This document shows, piece by piece, positions 32,322 through 42,804 of a stretch of DNA of 64,000 bases; within the stretch, counting starts at the first letter, position 1; each line of letters starts with the position of its first letter. Below the pieces are notes generated by a model that was given only the letters and a program-made list of their open reading frames with translations, did no database searches and was not told where the DNA came from. The DNA is from Sorangium cellulosum So0157-2 (GTDB taxonomy: Bacteria > Myxococcota_A > Polyangia > Polyangiales > Polyangiaceae), in NCBI RefSeq assembly GCF_000418325.1, contig NC_021658.1:11360001-11424000 (forward strand), in the 5' to 3' direction. Position numbers and translations under genes: made by a program.

Positions 32322-33722
32322 TCAGGGCTTCGGAAACTGCGGCCCTCTCTTATAGATAAACCGAAACGCGTTTGCATTCGGGTCTACGGGCTCAATGATC
32401 TGCTTGCCGCGAAGCGTCTGAAAAGCCTTCTTCACCTTATTTTCGGAGTTCTCGCCCGAAAGCTGGCGGATCACTTTGTTGCTCACCGTCTCGTTCCAGC
32501 GGAGATGCTCAACGATCAGATCCTCGAGAGACGCAATCTGCTTGTGCTCGATCGTGACGAGAAACGCGTTTTCGAGCTCAAGAAAGCTCGGCGGAATCAG
32601 CCCTGCCGCATGAAGCGCGTTCTTGGCCGTATTCAGCCCCTCGCCAATATCGTGGTTTACGGGCTCCGGGAGCTTATGCAAAAGCCGGACGATCTTTGGA
32701 TTGCGCGCGTATCGCTCGTCGAGGATATTGTCAACCGTCACGGAGCCCGGAAGCCTGCCGGGACTCTGGACTTCGACACGGTTATCATACACGCGCACGT
32801 GAATATCATCGTTTATACTGTAATCACGATGAATGACCGCGTTCACCAAGATCTCAAAAAGCGCCTCTGCCGGATACTTGAGCTTAATGAGCTCACCATC
32901 AACCTTGTAGGTAGCATCGGACAGAAGTTGATTAACATGGTCGATAACGGAGTGAATCTGCTGCTCGAGCGGTCCTTCGATCGTAGCGGGAGACTCCGCA
33001 AGGTACTCGCGCTTATATTCGCGCTCAGTCGTGTTAAGGCGATACACCTTGATCGCGCATCGAGTAGGCAGGGATGCCTGCGGCTCCTCATCGAACAGCA
33101 GCACCGCGGCAACGGTAGGTTGCGCATTGTGCCCTTGGTAGACGATCAACTTCTGCTTTTGCAGAAATGAATCGGCCGCCAGCTCGGTTCCAATGCGCTC
33201 CAGGTACTGAGCCAGAACCGGACTCTCAAGCAGGGATTCAACATCAACGTCGACCAACTGATTCTCATAACTAAACGAGCCCTTCGCGTAGCCCAGCCGA
33301 GTGATTGTATCACCCTTAATCTTCCGCGTGCTCGCGTTTCTCCGGATGTAGCATTCTGAATCCGCCGTATAGTGTACGCGAGGGCTCTTAGGAACGCTCA
33401 CATGCAGGACGTAGCCGCCTCGTTCGAATGCAAGAAACTCGAAGTCAACGCCATCAACAGTCGGTAAAACATCCGAGAGTGCTTGAATGACGTCATTAGC
33501 GTCCTCGGGCTTTTCGAACCCACGGATGCGAGGGCCGCGAACTTCCGGGTCCTCGATGCCGATGTAGATGTCCCCTCCGTCCGTGTTGGCAAACGCGACG
33601 AAGTGCTTCTGGAGGTCACGCGGTGCAATCCGACGGCTCTTCAGGTCGACGAAATGCCCCTCTTGCAAGGCAAGAAGTTGGTCTCGATCGCTTCCGGCCA
33701 TCACGGTGGTCTTGATTCCCAT
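32322..33722 (-). CDS. AlbA_2 (Schlafen-like) domain protein with GHKL-type C-terminal part
   Basis: The 466-residue product begins with an AlbA_2/divergent AAA_4 domain (LLALQEGHFVDLKSRRIAPRDLQKHFVAFANTDGGDIYIGIED). Its middle has the ALFEILVNAVIHRDYS motif and VEVQSPGRLPGSVTVDN, the pattern of the RecG-C/HATPase_c_4-like domain that usually follows AlbA_2. A winged-helix-like end (LIVEHLRWNETVSNKVIRQLSGENSENKVKKAFQTL) closes it. Such proteins are proposed transcription regulators and occur in defence islands. The gene is clearly lower in GC than its neighbours (many a/t third positions), so recent acquisition is likely. ATG at 33722 has GGGAAGAG upstream; a second ATG seven codons on is possible. 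Confidence 0.85.
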   Translation of the reverse strand: MGIKTTVMAGSDRDQLLALQEGHFVDLKSRRIAPRDLQKHFVAFANTDGGDIYIGIEDPEVRGPRIRGFEKPEDANDVIQALSDVLPTVDGVDFEFLAFERGGYVLHVSVPKSPRVHYTADSECYIRRNASTRKIKGDTITRLGYAKGSFSYENQLVDVDVESLLESPVLAQYLERIGTELAADSFLQKQKLIVYQGHNAQPTVAAVLLFDEEPQASLPTRCAIKVYRLNTTEREYKREYLAESPATIEGPLEQQIHSVIDHVNQLLSDATYKVDGELIKLKYPAEALFEILVNAVIHRDYSINDDIHVRVYDNRVEVQSPGRLPGSVTVDNILDERYARNPKIVRLLHKLPEPVNHDIGEGLNTAKNALHAAGLIPPSFLELENAFLVTIEHKQIASLEDLIVEHLRWNETVSNKVIRQLSGENSENKVKKAFQTLRGKQIIEPVDPNANAFRFIYKRGPQFPKP

Positions 33723-33895
33723 AGCTCTTCCCGTCGCAGTGACCCCGAACGGTACTTGGCCGTGGGCATAAATGGAAGAGAAACGAGCTCCGCATTGGCG
33801 CGCTATCGAGCCCCCGCAGCGGACGGGCGACGCCTGCGAGCCGAGCCTCCGACGCGTGGTTGGCCGAGCCCTCAGGCTTGTCCAAACACGTTGCT

Positions 33896-33989
33896 CGAGC
33901 GAGAAATGAACCACCAAGGCGCCGAGGACGCCAAGAAGACTACATCTTGGCGTCCTCAGCGCCTTGGCGGTTCGAAATTCTGCTCGTTT
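33896..33989. repeat. Long imperfect palindrome with the 'caccaaggcgccgaggacgcc' type motif
   Basis: Arms 33908-33936 and 33945-33973 pair over 29 bp with few mismatches around an 8-base loop (agactaca). The pairing continues imperfectly outward (gagcgagaaat against attctgctc). The arms contain the ccaccaaggcgcc/gaggacgccaaga wording seen in dispersed intergenic repeats of many environmental bacteria. It lies upstream of the AlbA_2 gene and just past the end of the nucleotidyltransferase gene. Confidence 0.75.
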
Positions 33990-34015
33990 CAGGCGGCTTC
34001 AACCCGTTTGTTACC

Positions 34016-34918
34016 CTAACATTTCGGCGCGTCCCGGCGGCACAGGTCGCGCGCCTCGCGCGCTATCGCCTCCATGCGCCCGAGGCTCCCGAGCAGCGCC
34101 TCCGCGCCCTGGCCGGGCGCGGAGAGCAGCGCCTCCACCTGGTCGGCGAAGCCCTCGGGACACCGCGGGAGCGCCCGCGTCCTCTGCAGAGCGCCCTTCT
34201 CGTTCGAGAGGTAGCGCTCGTCCAGCGCGAACAGCGCCTGCACCAGGCAGGCGGCGGCGCGGAACAGGCAGCCGCTCACGTACACCACGTCGCCGCGCCC
34301 CGCGGCCTTCTTCGCGGTGTCGATCGCGAAGCCGGCCTCCCACAGGAACCGATCGAGGAGCGCCCGCCGCAGGGCCGGCGGGGACGGCGTCACGAGCGCC
34401 TTGAGCGGGGCGAGCACGCCCGCCGGATCGAAGAGCGGCCGGCAGTCGTGAATGTCGGCCAGGTAGTTGGAGCTGAAAAAGCCGTGCGGGTGCCCGGGCT
34501 GGTAGTCGCACGTCACCTGCCCCGCGCGGCACTCCTCGACGACGCGCCGCACGCGGGCGAGATCGCGGTAGAGCCAGTCGACGCGGTGCCCCTCGATCTC
34601 GAGCCACGCGCCCCCGTTGATCCACGGTCCCCACGCGCCGGGCGGCGTCACCACGTCCCCGGGGTCCGCCGCGACGAGCTCCCGCGCGAGCGGCGCCACG
34701 GCGCCCTCGGCGCCGCCCGCGCAGAGCTCCCGCGCCAGCGCGCGCAGCGCCGGGAGATCGGGCGGGCGCTCCGGCTCGTAGTAGATGCCGAGATCGAGAT
34801 CCGAGTCCGGGTGGCCGGCGCCGCGGGCGCGCGAGCCCCCCAGCACGACCGCCATAACGCCCGGGATCGCGCCGAGCCGCGCCGCAACGCGCGCCGCAAC
34901 GTCCAGTGCCTCGCTCAC
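34016..34918 (-). CDS. Nucleotidyltransferase-fold protein (DUF4037-like)
   Basis: The 300-residue product has an N-terminal polymerase-beta-type nucleotidyltransferase core: AVVLGGSRARG followed by HPDSDLDLGIYY, with Asp40 and Asp42 as the metal-binding pair. A helical C-terminal region follows (FFSSNYLADIHDCRPLFD, KKAAGRGDVVYVSGCLFRAAACLVQALFALDERYLSNEKG), as in kanamycin-nucleotidyltransferase-like and DUF4037 proteins. Substrate unknown. GTG codons at 34924 and 34918 are possible starts; AGGAGG ten bases before 34918 favours the second. It is divergent from aroA. Confidence 0.82.
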   Translation of the reverse strand: MSEALDVAARVAARLGAIPGVMAVVLGGSRARGAGHPDSDLDLGIYYEPERPPDLPALRALARELCAGGAEGAVAPLARELVAADPGDVVTPPGAWGPWINGGAWLEIEGHRVDWLYRDLARVRRVVEECRAGQVTCDYQPGHPHGFFSSNYLADIHDCRPLFDPAGVLAPLKALVTPSPPALRRALLDRFLWEAGFAIDTAKKAAGRGDVVYVSGCLFRAAACLVQALFALDERYLSNEKGALQRTRALPRCPEGFADQVEALLSAPGQGAEALLGSLGRMEAIAREARDLCRRDAPKC

Positions 34919-35071
34919 GTCCACACCGCCTCCTGCCGCTCCCCGCGGCGCGCCGAGCGTACCATCGGGAGGCGCCCGGGCGCCTGGACACCGGACGGGC
35001 GCCGCCGCGCCGCGCCGCCGCCGCACCCCGCCCGCTGTGCCTGCGCCCGCCGTTCTGCTAAACGGCATCGC

Positions 35072-36439
35072 GTGCCCGACCTGATCGTCCACCCGGCGGA
35101 GCGGCCGCTCATCGGGAGCGTGCCGGTCCCCGCAGACAAGAGCATCGCCCACAGGGCGCTCCTGCTGGCGGGGCTCGCCACCGGGCAGAGCCGCGTCCGC
35201 TGCGGGGCGCTCGGCGGCGACGTCCGCTCGACCGTGGACGCGCTGCGCGCCCTGGGCGTCCGCGTCGAGGAGCCGTCGCCCGGCGACCTCGTCGTCCACG
35301 GCGCCGGGCTCTCCGGCCTCCGCGCCCCCGACGGGCCCATCGACTGCGGCAACTCCGGGACGACCATGCGGCTCCTCGCGGGCATCCTCGTCGCCCAGCG
35401 CTTCGCCGCGCGCCTCGTCGGCGACGCGTCGCTCTCGCGCCGCCCCATGGAGCGCGTCGCGAAGCCGCTCCGCCTCCGCGGCGGGCGCATCGAGGGGCAG
35501 CTCGACCCGCGCACGATCGGCGAGATCACCGCGCCGCTCGACGTCGGGCCGCTCCCCGAGCCGCACGTGCTCTCGTCCATCGAATACGACCTCCCCGTCC
35601 CGTGCGACCAGGTGAAGAGCGCCCTCCTCTTCTCCGGCCTCTTCGCCGACGGCCCCACCTTCGTGCGCGAGCCGATCGTCTCGCGCGATCACACCGAGCG
35701 CATGCTCACCGCGCTCGGCGTCCCGGTCGACTCGGTCGGCGCGATGGTCTGCCTCGACGCGGCCCGCTTCTCCGGCGACCTCCCGGCGTTCGACGTCGAC
35801 GTGCCCGGCGACCTCTCCGCCGCCGCGTTCCTCCTCGCCGCCGCGGAGCTCGTGCCAGGGAGCCGCGTGACCGCGCGCCGCGTCGGCCTCAACCCGACGC
35901 GCACCGGCCTGCTCGAGGTGCTGCGCGACATGGACAGCAGCGTCGCCGTCGAGATCAAGGGGGAGGCCCTCGGCGAGCCGACCGGCGATCTCCACATCGC
36001 CTCCGGGTCCGGCCTGCGCGGCGGGCGCGCGGGCGGCGAGCTCGCGGCGCGCGCCCTCGACGAGCTGCCCATCCTGCTCGGCCTCGCCGCGCGGGCGCGC
36101 GGCGTCACCGAGGTGTTCGACGCGCGGGAGCTGCGCGTGCAGGAGACCGACCGGATCGCGGCGATGGCGTCCGTGCTCGCCGCCTTCGGCCTGCGCTGCG
36201 AGGAGCGCACCGACGGGCTCCTCGTCGAGGGCAGGCCCGACCGGCCGCTCGAGGCGGCCGACGTCGACAGCCGCGGCGATCACCGCATCGCGATGACGGC
36301 CGCCGTGCTCGGGCTCGCCGCGCGCGGGCCCACGCGCGTGCGCGACGCGGGCTGCATCGCGACGAGCTTCCCCCTCTTCGTCGGGACGCTCCGCGCCCTG
36401 GGCGCGCGCATCGAGGTCGAGGGCGCCCGCGCCGCGTGA
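35072..36439 (+). CDS. aroA: 5-enolpyruvylshikimate-3-phosphate synthase
   Basis: The 455-residue enzyme joins PEP to shikimate 3-phosphate in aromatic amino-acid synthesis. Signature elements: ADKSIAHRALLLAGLATG (the K-S-x3-R PEP/S3P contacts), IDCGNSGTTMRLLAG, SLSRRPMERV, VSRDHTERML, LRVQETDRI and GDHRIAMTAAVL. Start is GTG at 35072 with no Shine-Dalgarno. A tgctaaac hexamer region ends about 11 bases before it, so the message may be nearly leaderless (inference). It is 40 bp upstream of cmk, a conserved aroA-cmk-rpsA order. Confidence 0.95.
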   Translation: MPDLIVHPAERPLIGSVPVPADKSIAHRALLLAGLATGQSRVRCGALGGDVRSTVDALRALGVRVEEPSPGDLVVHGAGLSGLRAPDGPIDCGNSGTTMRLLAGILVAQRFAARLVGDASLSRRPMERVAKPLRLRGGRIEGQLDPRTIGEITAPLDVGPLPEPHVLSSIEYDLPVPCDQVKSALLFSGLFADGPTFVREPIVSRDHTERMLTALGVPVDSVGAMVCLDAARFSGDLPAFDVDVPGDLSAAAFLLAAAELVPGSRVTARRVGLNPTRTGLLEVLRDMDSSVAVEIKGEALGEPTGDLHIASGSGLRGGRAGGELAARALDELPILLGLAARARGVTEVFDARELRVQETDRIAAMASVLAAFGLRCEERTDGLLVEGRPDRPLEAADVDSRGDHRIAMTAAVLGLAARGPTRVRDAGCIATSFPLFVGTLRALGARIEVEGARAA

Positions 36440-36479
36440 GCGGGCGAGCGGGCGGGCGAGCGAACGAGGAGGAGCGCAG

Positions 36480-37296
36480 GTGACCGAACGGCAGAGACAG
36501 GACGACGCACGCCACCTCCCGGGCCAGGGCGAGCACCGGCGGCTGCGCGTCGCCATCGACGGGCCGGCCGGCGCCGGCAAGGGCACGGTCGCGCGGGGGC
36601 TCGCCGAGCGGCTCGGCTACCTCCTCGTCGACACCGGCGCGCTCTACCGCGCCGTCGCGCTCGCGGTCCACCGCGTGGGCCTCGCGTGGGACGAGACCGG
36701 CGCGATCGGCGCCCTCGCCGAGGATCTCGCGATCGGCGGGCGCATCTCGCTGGAGCGCGGCGCGGCGCCCGACTCCACGGACGCCGGCGCCGCGTACGCC
36801 TCCGCCGCGCGCGCCGCCCCGGCCGACGGGCCGCCGCACTCGAGCGTGGGCGGCAGCGGCATGCGGGTGCTGCTCGACGGCGAGGACGTCTCCAGCGCGA
36901 TCCGCGCCCCCGAGATCAGCCTCGGCGCGAGCCGGGTCTCGGCGATCCCCGCGGTGCGCAAGGCGCTGCTCGCGATGCAGCGGCAGGCCGGCGCGGGCGG
37001 CGGGGTCGTGCTCGAGGGGCGCGACATCGGCACCGTGGTGTTCCCCGACGCCGAGGTGAAGTTCTTCCTCACCGCGCCGGCCGAGATCCGCGCGAAGCGG
37101 CGGTACGACGAGCTCGTCGCGCGCGGCATGTCCGTCAGCTTCGAGGCGACGCTCGCCGACGTGCTCCGCCGCGACAAGGCCGACAGCGAGCGCGCCGTCG
37201 CGCCGCTCCGCAAGGCCGACGACGCGATCCTCGTCGACTCGGGGCACCGGAGCCCGCAGGAGATCATCGACGAGATGGCGTCGCTCGTGGAGATCC

Positions 37297-37313
<17 letters not shown>
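36480..37313 (+). CDS. cmk: Cytidylate kinase
   Basis: Phosphorylates CMP and dCMP using ATP. The P-loop is IDGPAGAGKGTVARGLAERLG, followed by VDTGALYRAVAL. The core ends with LEGRDIGTVVFPDAEVKFFLTA, RDKADSERAVAPLRKADDAILVDS. At 277 residues it is longer than the usual ~225. The extra length is an N-terminal arm of 20 residues and an Ala/Ser/Gly-rich insertion of about 40 residues (DSTDAGAAYASAARAAPADG) in the NMP-binding region before LLDGEDVSSAIR. GTG start at 36480 with GGAGGAGCG upstream. Overlaps the next gene by 17 bp. Confidence 0.95.
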
Positions 37314-38274
<961 letters not shown>

Positions 38275-38278
38275 ACCG

Positions 38279-39397
38279 ATGCCCGACACCCTGATCGAAG
38301 AACCGATCCGACCGACCGTGATCGACGAGGCCGCGGCGCCCGCGCCGGCCCCGGGGCCCGACCCCGCCGAGGCGCCTTCCGCGAAGCCCGACGGCGGCGC
38401 CGCCCCGCCGCGCCCCGGCCGGCCGCGGGGGGCCGCGTGCCTCGCCGCGGCGCTCGCGGCCGTCGCGCTGCTCGCCGGCGTCGCGCTCGGCGTCTACTTC
38501 CTCTTCTGGCGCTACGAGCCGACGGCCCGGCGCCACATCCCGGGCGACGCGAACATCGTGATCCGCCTCGAGGCCGCGGAGCTCGCGCTCTTCGGGCCCG
38601 TGCGCCAGCACTTCCTGCCGCTCGTCGAGGAGGCGCCCGCGGGCGCGTCGCGGCGGGCGCGCATCGAGGCGGCCACCGGCGTCGACGTCCTCGCGGACGT
38701 GCGCGAGATCGTGATCGCCTCGACCGACGCCGCGAGCTGGGTCGCGCTCGCGGGCGGGCGCATCCCGAAGGGCCGGTTCGTCGCCGGCATGGAGAAGGTC
38801 GCCCGCGAGGAGGGCTGGTCCGGCCTCCGCCGCGAGGGCGAGCTCCTGCTCGTCGGCGGCCCGCGCCCGCGCGCCGTGATCGGCCAGGCCGACGACGGCA
38901 CGCTCGTCGTCGGGACGGACGTCGAGATCGTGAGCGCCGCGCTGCCCGCGTCGGACGAGTGGCAGCGCCTCGATCTGCCCGAGCAGGGCGCCGTCGCCTT
39001 CGCGCTCACGGGCGCCGCGTGGTCCGGCGCCGCCGGCGTGGCGTCGCCGCTGCTCCCGCGCGCCGGCGCGCTGTTCCGGCGCATCGATCACGCCTCGGGC
39101 ACGCTCACGCTCGGCGCGGAGCCCGCGCTCGCGATGCGCCTCGCGCCCGTCTCGGGCGACGCGGCCGCGGCGCTCGCCGCGGACGCCCAGGCGTTCCTCG
39201 GCAGCCTCAAGCTCGCGCTCGCGCTGCTCCCCGACATCGCCGGCGCGGGGGCCGCGATCGACGGCGCCCAGGCCGAAGCGCGGGGCGATCGCGTCGAGAT
39301 CCGGACGAAATGGCCCGTCGAGGGCGTCGATCGCGCCTGCGCCGCGCTTGCACAGCGGGCGCGCGAGGCCGCCGGCGCCCCGCGCGCGGCGCCCTGA
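38279..39397 (+). CDS. Membrane-anchored protein between cmk and rpsA, unknown function
   Basis: The 372-residue product has a Pro/Ala-rich cytoplasmic N-terminus of about 50 residues, one membrane segment (AALAAVALLAGVALGVYFLFW) and a large exported domain. That domain starts RRHIPGDANIVIRLEAAELALFG, comparable to PADLDLVVRVDVARM of the preceding lipoprotein, so the two may be distant paralogues. No enzyme motif. It ends 240 bp before rpsA, which has its own promoter. Confidence 0.75.
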   Translation: MPDTLIEEPIRPTVIDEAAAPAPAPGPDPAEAPSAKPDGGAAPPRPGRPRGAACLAAALAAVALLAGVALGVYFLFWRYEPTARRHIPGDANIVIRLEAAELALFGPVRQHFLPLVEEAPAGASRRARIEAATGVDVLADVREIVIASTDAASWVALAGGRIPKGRFVAGMEKVAREEGWSGLRREGELLLVGGPRPRAVIGQADDGTLVVGTDVEIVSAALPASDEWQRLDLPEQGAVAFALTGAAWSGAAGVASPLLPRAGALFRRIDHASGTLTLGAEPALAMRLAPVSGDAAAALAADAQAFLGSLKLALALLPDIAGAGAAIDGAQAEARGDRVEIRTKWPVEGVDRACAALAQRAREAAGAPRAAP

Positions 39398-39474
39398 CGA
39401 CGCGCCGCTTTGAGCCGGCGGGCTCGTCGTTTCTCACGGAAACGACAAAAACCCGCCGTGGCTCGGTCGTTGCA

Positions 39475-39503
39475 TTGACAGAGGCCCCTCCTCAGACTAC
39501 AGG
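39475..39503 (+). promoter_or_regulatory. Promoter of rpsA
   Basis: TTGACA (39475-39480), a 17-base spacer, then TACAGG (39498-39503) give a near-consensus vegetative promoter. A leader of about 130 bases precedes the ATG at 39639 and ends with ggaaggaaagg as ribosome site; it could carry S1 autoregulation. Confidence 0.75.
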
Positions 39504-39638
39504 CTCGCCTCTCCCGAGGGGCCGGGTGCATCGGTACGCGTGTGCCTGCCCCTCCGCCGCTCGTGCGTGGCACCAAGGGTCCACGCCTACGCCCGCGCGG
39601 CGAATCCCAGGGAAGGAAAGGAAACAAGAACGAACAAC

Positions 39639-41372
<1,734 letters not shown>

Positions 41373-41498
41373 CGCTGCCCGGCGCGCGGCCCGCCTGAAC
41401 CGGCCGCGCGCCAGGCGCGCACTCCGCCGCACCGAAGGTACGGCGGGCTGCGGGCGCCCCGGTGCCGCTCGGCTCGCCGTGTGGACCCGATGTCGACG

Positions 41499-41538
41499 AG
41501 AGGCGAGGCCCTCCCCAGGGCCTCGCCTCTTGCTTTTT
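41499..41538 (+). terminator. Rho-independent terminator of rpsA
   Basis: A perfect 14-bp stem (41499-41512 with 41517-41530) and a 4-base loop (cccc), followed by tgcttttt. It lies about 125 bp past the rpsA stop. Confidence 0.92.
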
Positions 41539-41566
41539 CCGGGGCGCCGCGGACGATCCCGCCGCG

Positions 41567-42136
41567 ATGAGAGGCCCCCTCGCGCGCTCCGCCCTCGCCG
41601 CGCCGGTCCTTGCCGCCCTGGCGCTCGGCGCGCCCTCCGCCCGCGCCGACGGCCCGCTCGCCGCGGGCCCCGCAGGCCCCTTCGCCGGCCCGCGCCCCGT
41701 TGCTGGCCCCACGGGCCCCCTTGCCGACCCCGCAGGCGGCATCTTTGCCGGCCCCGCGGCCGGCGACCCCCTCGCCCGCCTCCCGGGCGGCCTGCCCCGT
41801 GTGACGTTCCCGGAACGGCCGCTCGCGCGCGCCTACGCGCCGCTGCGCGACCCCGACCCGTGGTTCAGCGATGACAAGGCGCGCCATTTCTGTGCGTCAA
41901 TCGCCCTCGCCAGCGGCGGGTACGCGCTCGGCGCGCTCGCGACCGACGACCTCCACGGACGGATCGCGGTGGGGGCCGCGGTCGCGCTCGGCGCCGGCCT
42001 GGCGAAGGAGGCGTTCGACGCCGCCGGCTACGGCACCCCCTCGCTCCGCGATCTCGTCTGGGACGCGCTCGGCACGTCCGCCGGGCTTGCCCTCTCGGTC
42101 TGGTTCGATCTCGGCGCCACGCCGGTCGCCTTCTGA
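41567..42136 (+). CDS. Exported YfiM/DUF2279-like protein
   Basis: The 189-residue product has a signal peptide ending ARA-DGP and a Gly/Pro/Ala-rich low-complexity segment with AGPxGPxAGP units. A hydrophobic C-terminal domain follows (WFSDDKARHFCASIALASGGYALG, AVALGAGLAKEAFDAAGYGTPSLRDLVWDALGTSAG). This D-K-x-x-H...G-K-E...D-x-x-x-D/N pattern is that of YfiM-type lipoproteins/DUF2279, of unknown function and possibly VanZ-like. ATG at 41567 was chosen because the signal peptide begins there. Confidence 0.75.
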   Translation: MRGPLARSALAAPVLAALALGAPSARADGPLAAGPAGPFAGPRPVAGPTGPLADPAGGIFAGPAAGDPLARLPGGLPRVTFPERPLARAYAPLRDPDPWFSDDKARHFCASIALASGGYALGALATDDLHGRIAVGAAVALGAGLAKEAFDAAGYGTPSLRDLVWDALGTSAGLALSVWFDLGATPVAF

Positions 42137-42200
42137 GGTCCGCGCCGCGGCCCGCGGCCGAGCGCGGGTGTCCTGAGGTCCGCGCCGCGGCCCGCGGCCG
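42133..42200. repeat. 28-bp direct repeat, period 40
   Basis: The block starting ctgaggtccgcgccgcggcc and ending cgcggccg occurs at 42133-42160 and 42173-42200. The first copy contains the stop codon of the YfiM-like gene. It ends about 55 bp before the HIT gene. Confidence 0.85.
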
Positions 42201-42255
42201 TGGCGCACGGGCGGTGGTCCCGCGCGCGTGGCCGCCGTGCTAGCGTCTCCGCGAC

Positions 42256-42804
42256 ATGGGTAACCCCCTGTGGGCGCCCTGGCGCATCGAGTACATCCTT
42301 GCGCCGAAGGGCCAGGCCGACTGCATCTTCTGCGGCATCCCCCGCGCATCCCAGCAAGAACAGCGCGACCGGCTGGTCGTGACCGCGACCCGCCGCGCGT
42401 TCGTCATGCTGAACCGCTACCCGTTCGCCTCGGGCCACCTCCTCGTGGTCCCGCACGCGCACGTCGCCTCGCTCGACGCGCTCGAGCCGGCCGACCACGA
42501 GGCGCTCTTCCGCCTCGTGCGCGAGTCGGCGACCCGCCTGCGCGCCGCGCTCAGGTGCGAGGGCATGAACGTCGGGATCAACCTCGGCACCGCCGCGGGC
42601 GCCGGGATCGCCGAGCACCTGCACGTGCACATCGTGCCGCGCTGGCCCGGCGACACCAACTTCATGCCCGTGCTCGCCGACACGCGCGTCGTGCCGCAGG
42701 CGCTCGAGGCGACGCGCGATCACCTGCTCGGCTTCTTCGCCGATCTGCCCGCGTCGCTCGTCGACGACGGCGTCCCGGGCCCGGCCGCGCGCGAGGCGCC
42801 GTGA
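42256..42804 (+). CDS. HIT-family nucleotide hydrolase/phosphorylase (Ap4A type)
   Basis: The 182-residue product starts MGNPLWAPWRIEYI, typical of the mycobacterial/actinobacterial Ap4A phosphorylase group. It has a zinc-site pair (CIFC, Cys23 and Cys26) and the histidine triad HLHVHIVPRW, whose middle His is the nucleotidylated residue. It likely cleaves dinucleoside polyphosphates or AMP conjugates. Its stop overlaps the GTG of the permease gene. Start precedes with ctagcgtctccgcgac and no clear Shine-Dalgarno. Confidence 0.9.
   Translation: MGNPLWAPWRIEYILAPKGQADCIFCGIPRASQQEQRDRLVVTATRRAFVMLNRYPFASGHLLVVPHAHVASLDALEPADHEALFRLVRESATRLRAALRCEGMNVGINLGTAAGAGIAEHLHVHIVPRWPGDTNFMPVLADTRVVPQALEATRDHLLGFFADLPASLVDDGVPGPAAREAP

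Noticed and set aside
34919..36586. Minus-strand frame opposite aroA extending the nucleotidyltransferase gene
   Set aside because: A Shine-Dalgarno and GTG at 34918 place the start there; the rest is antisense to aroA.
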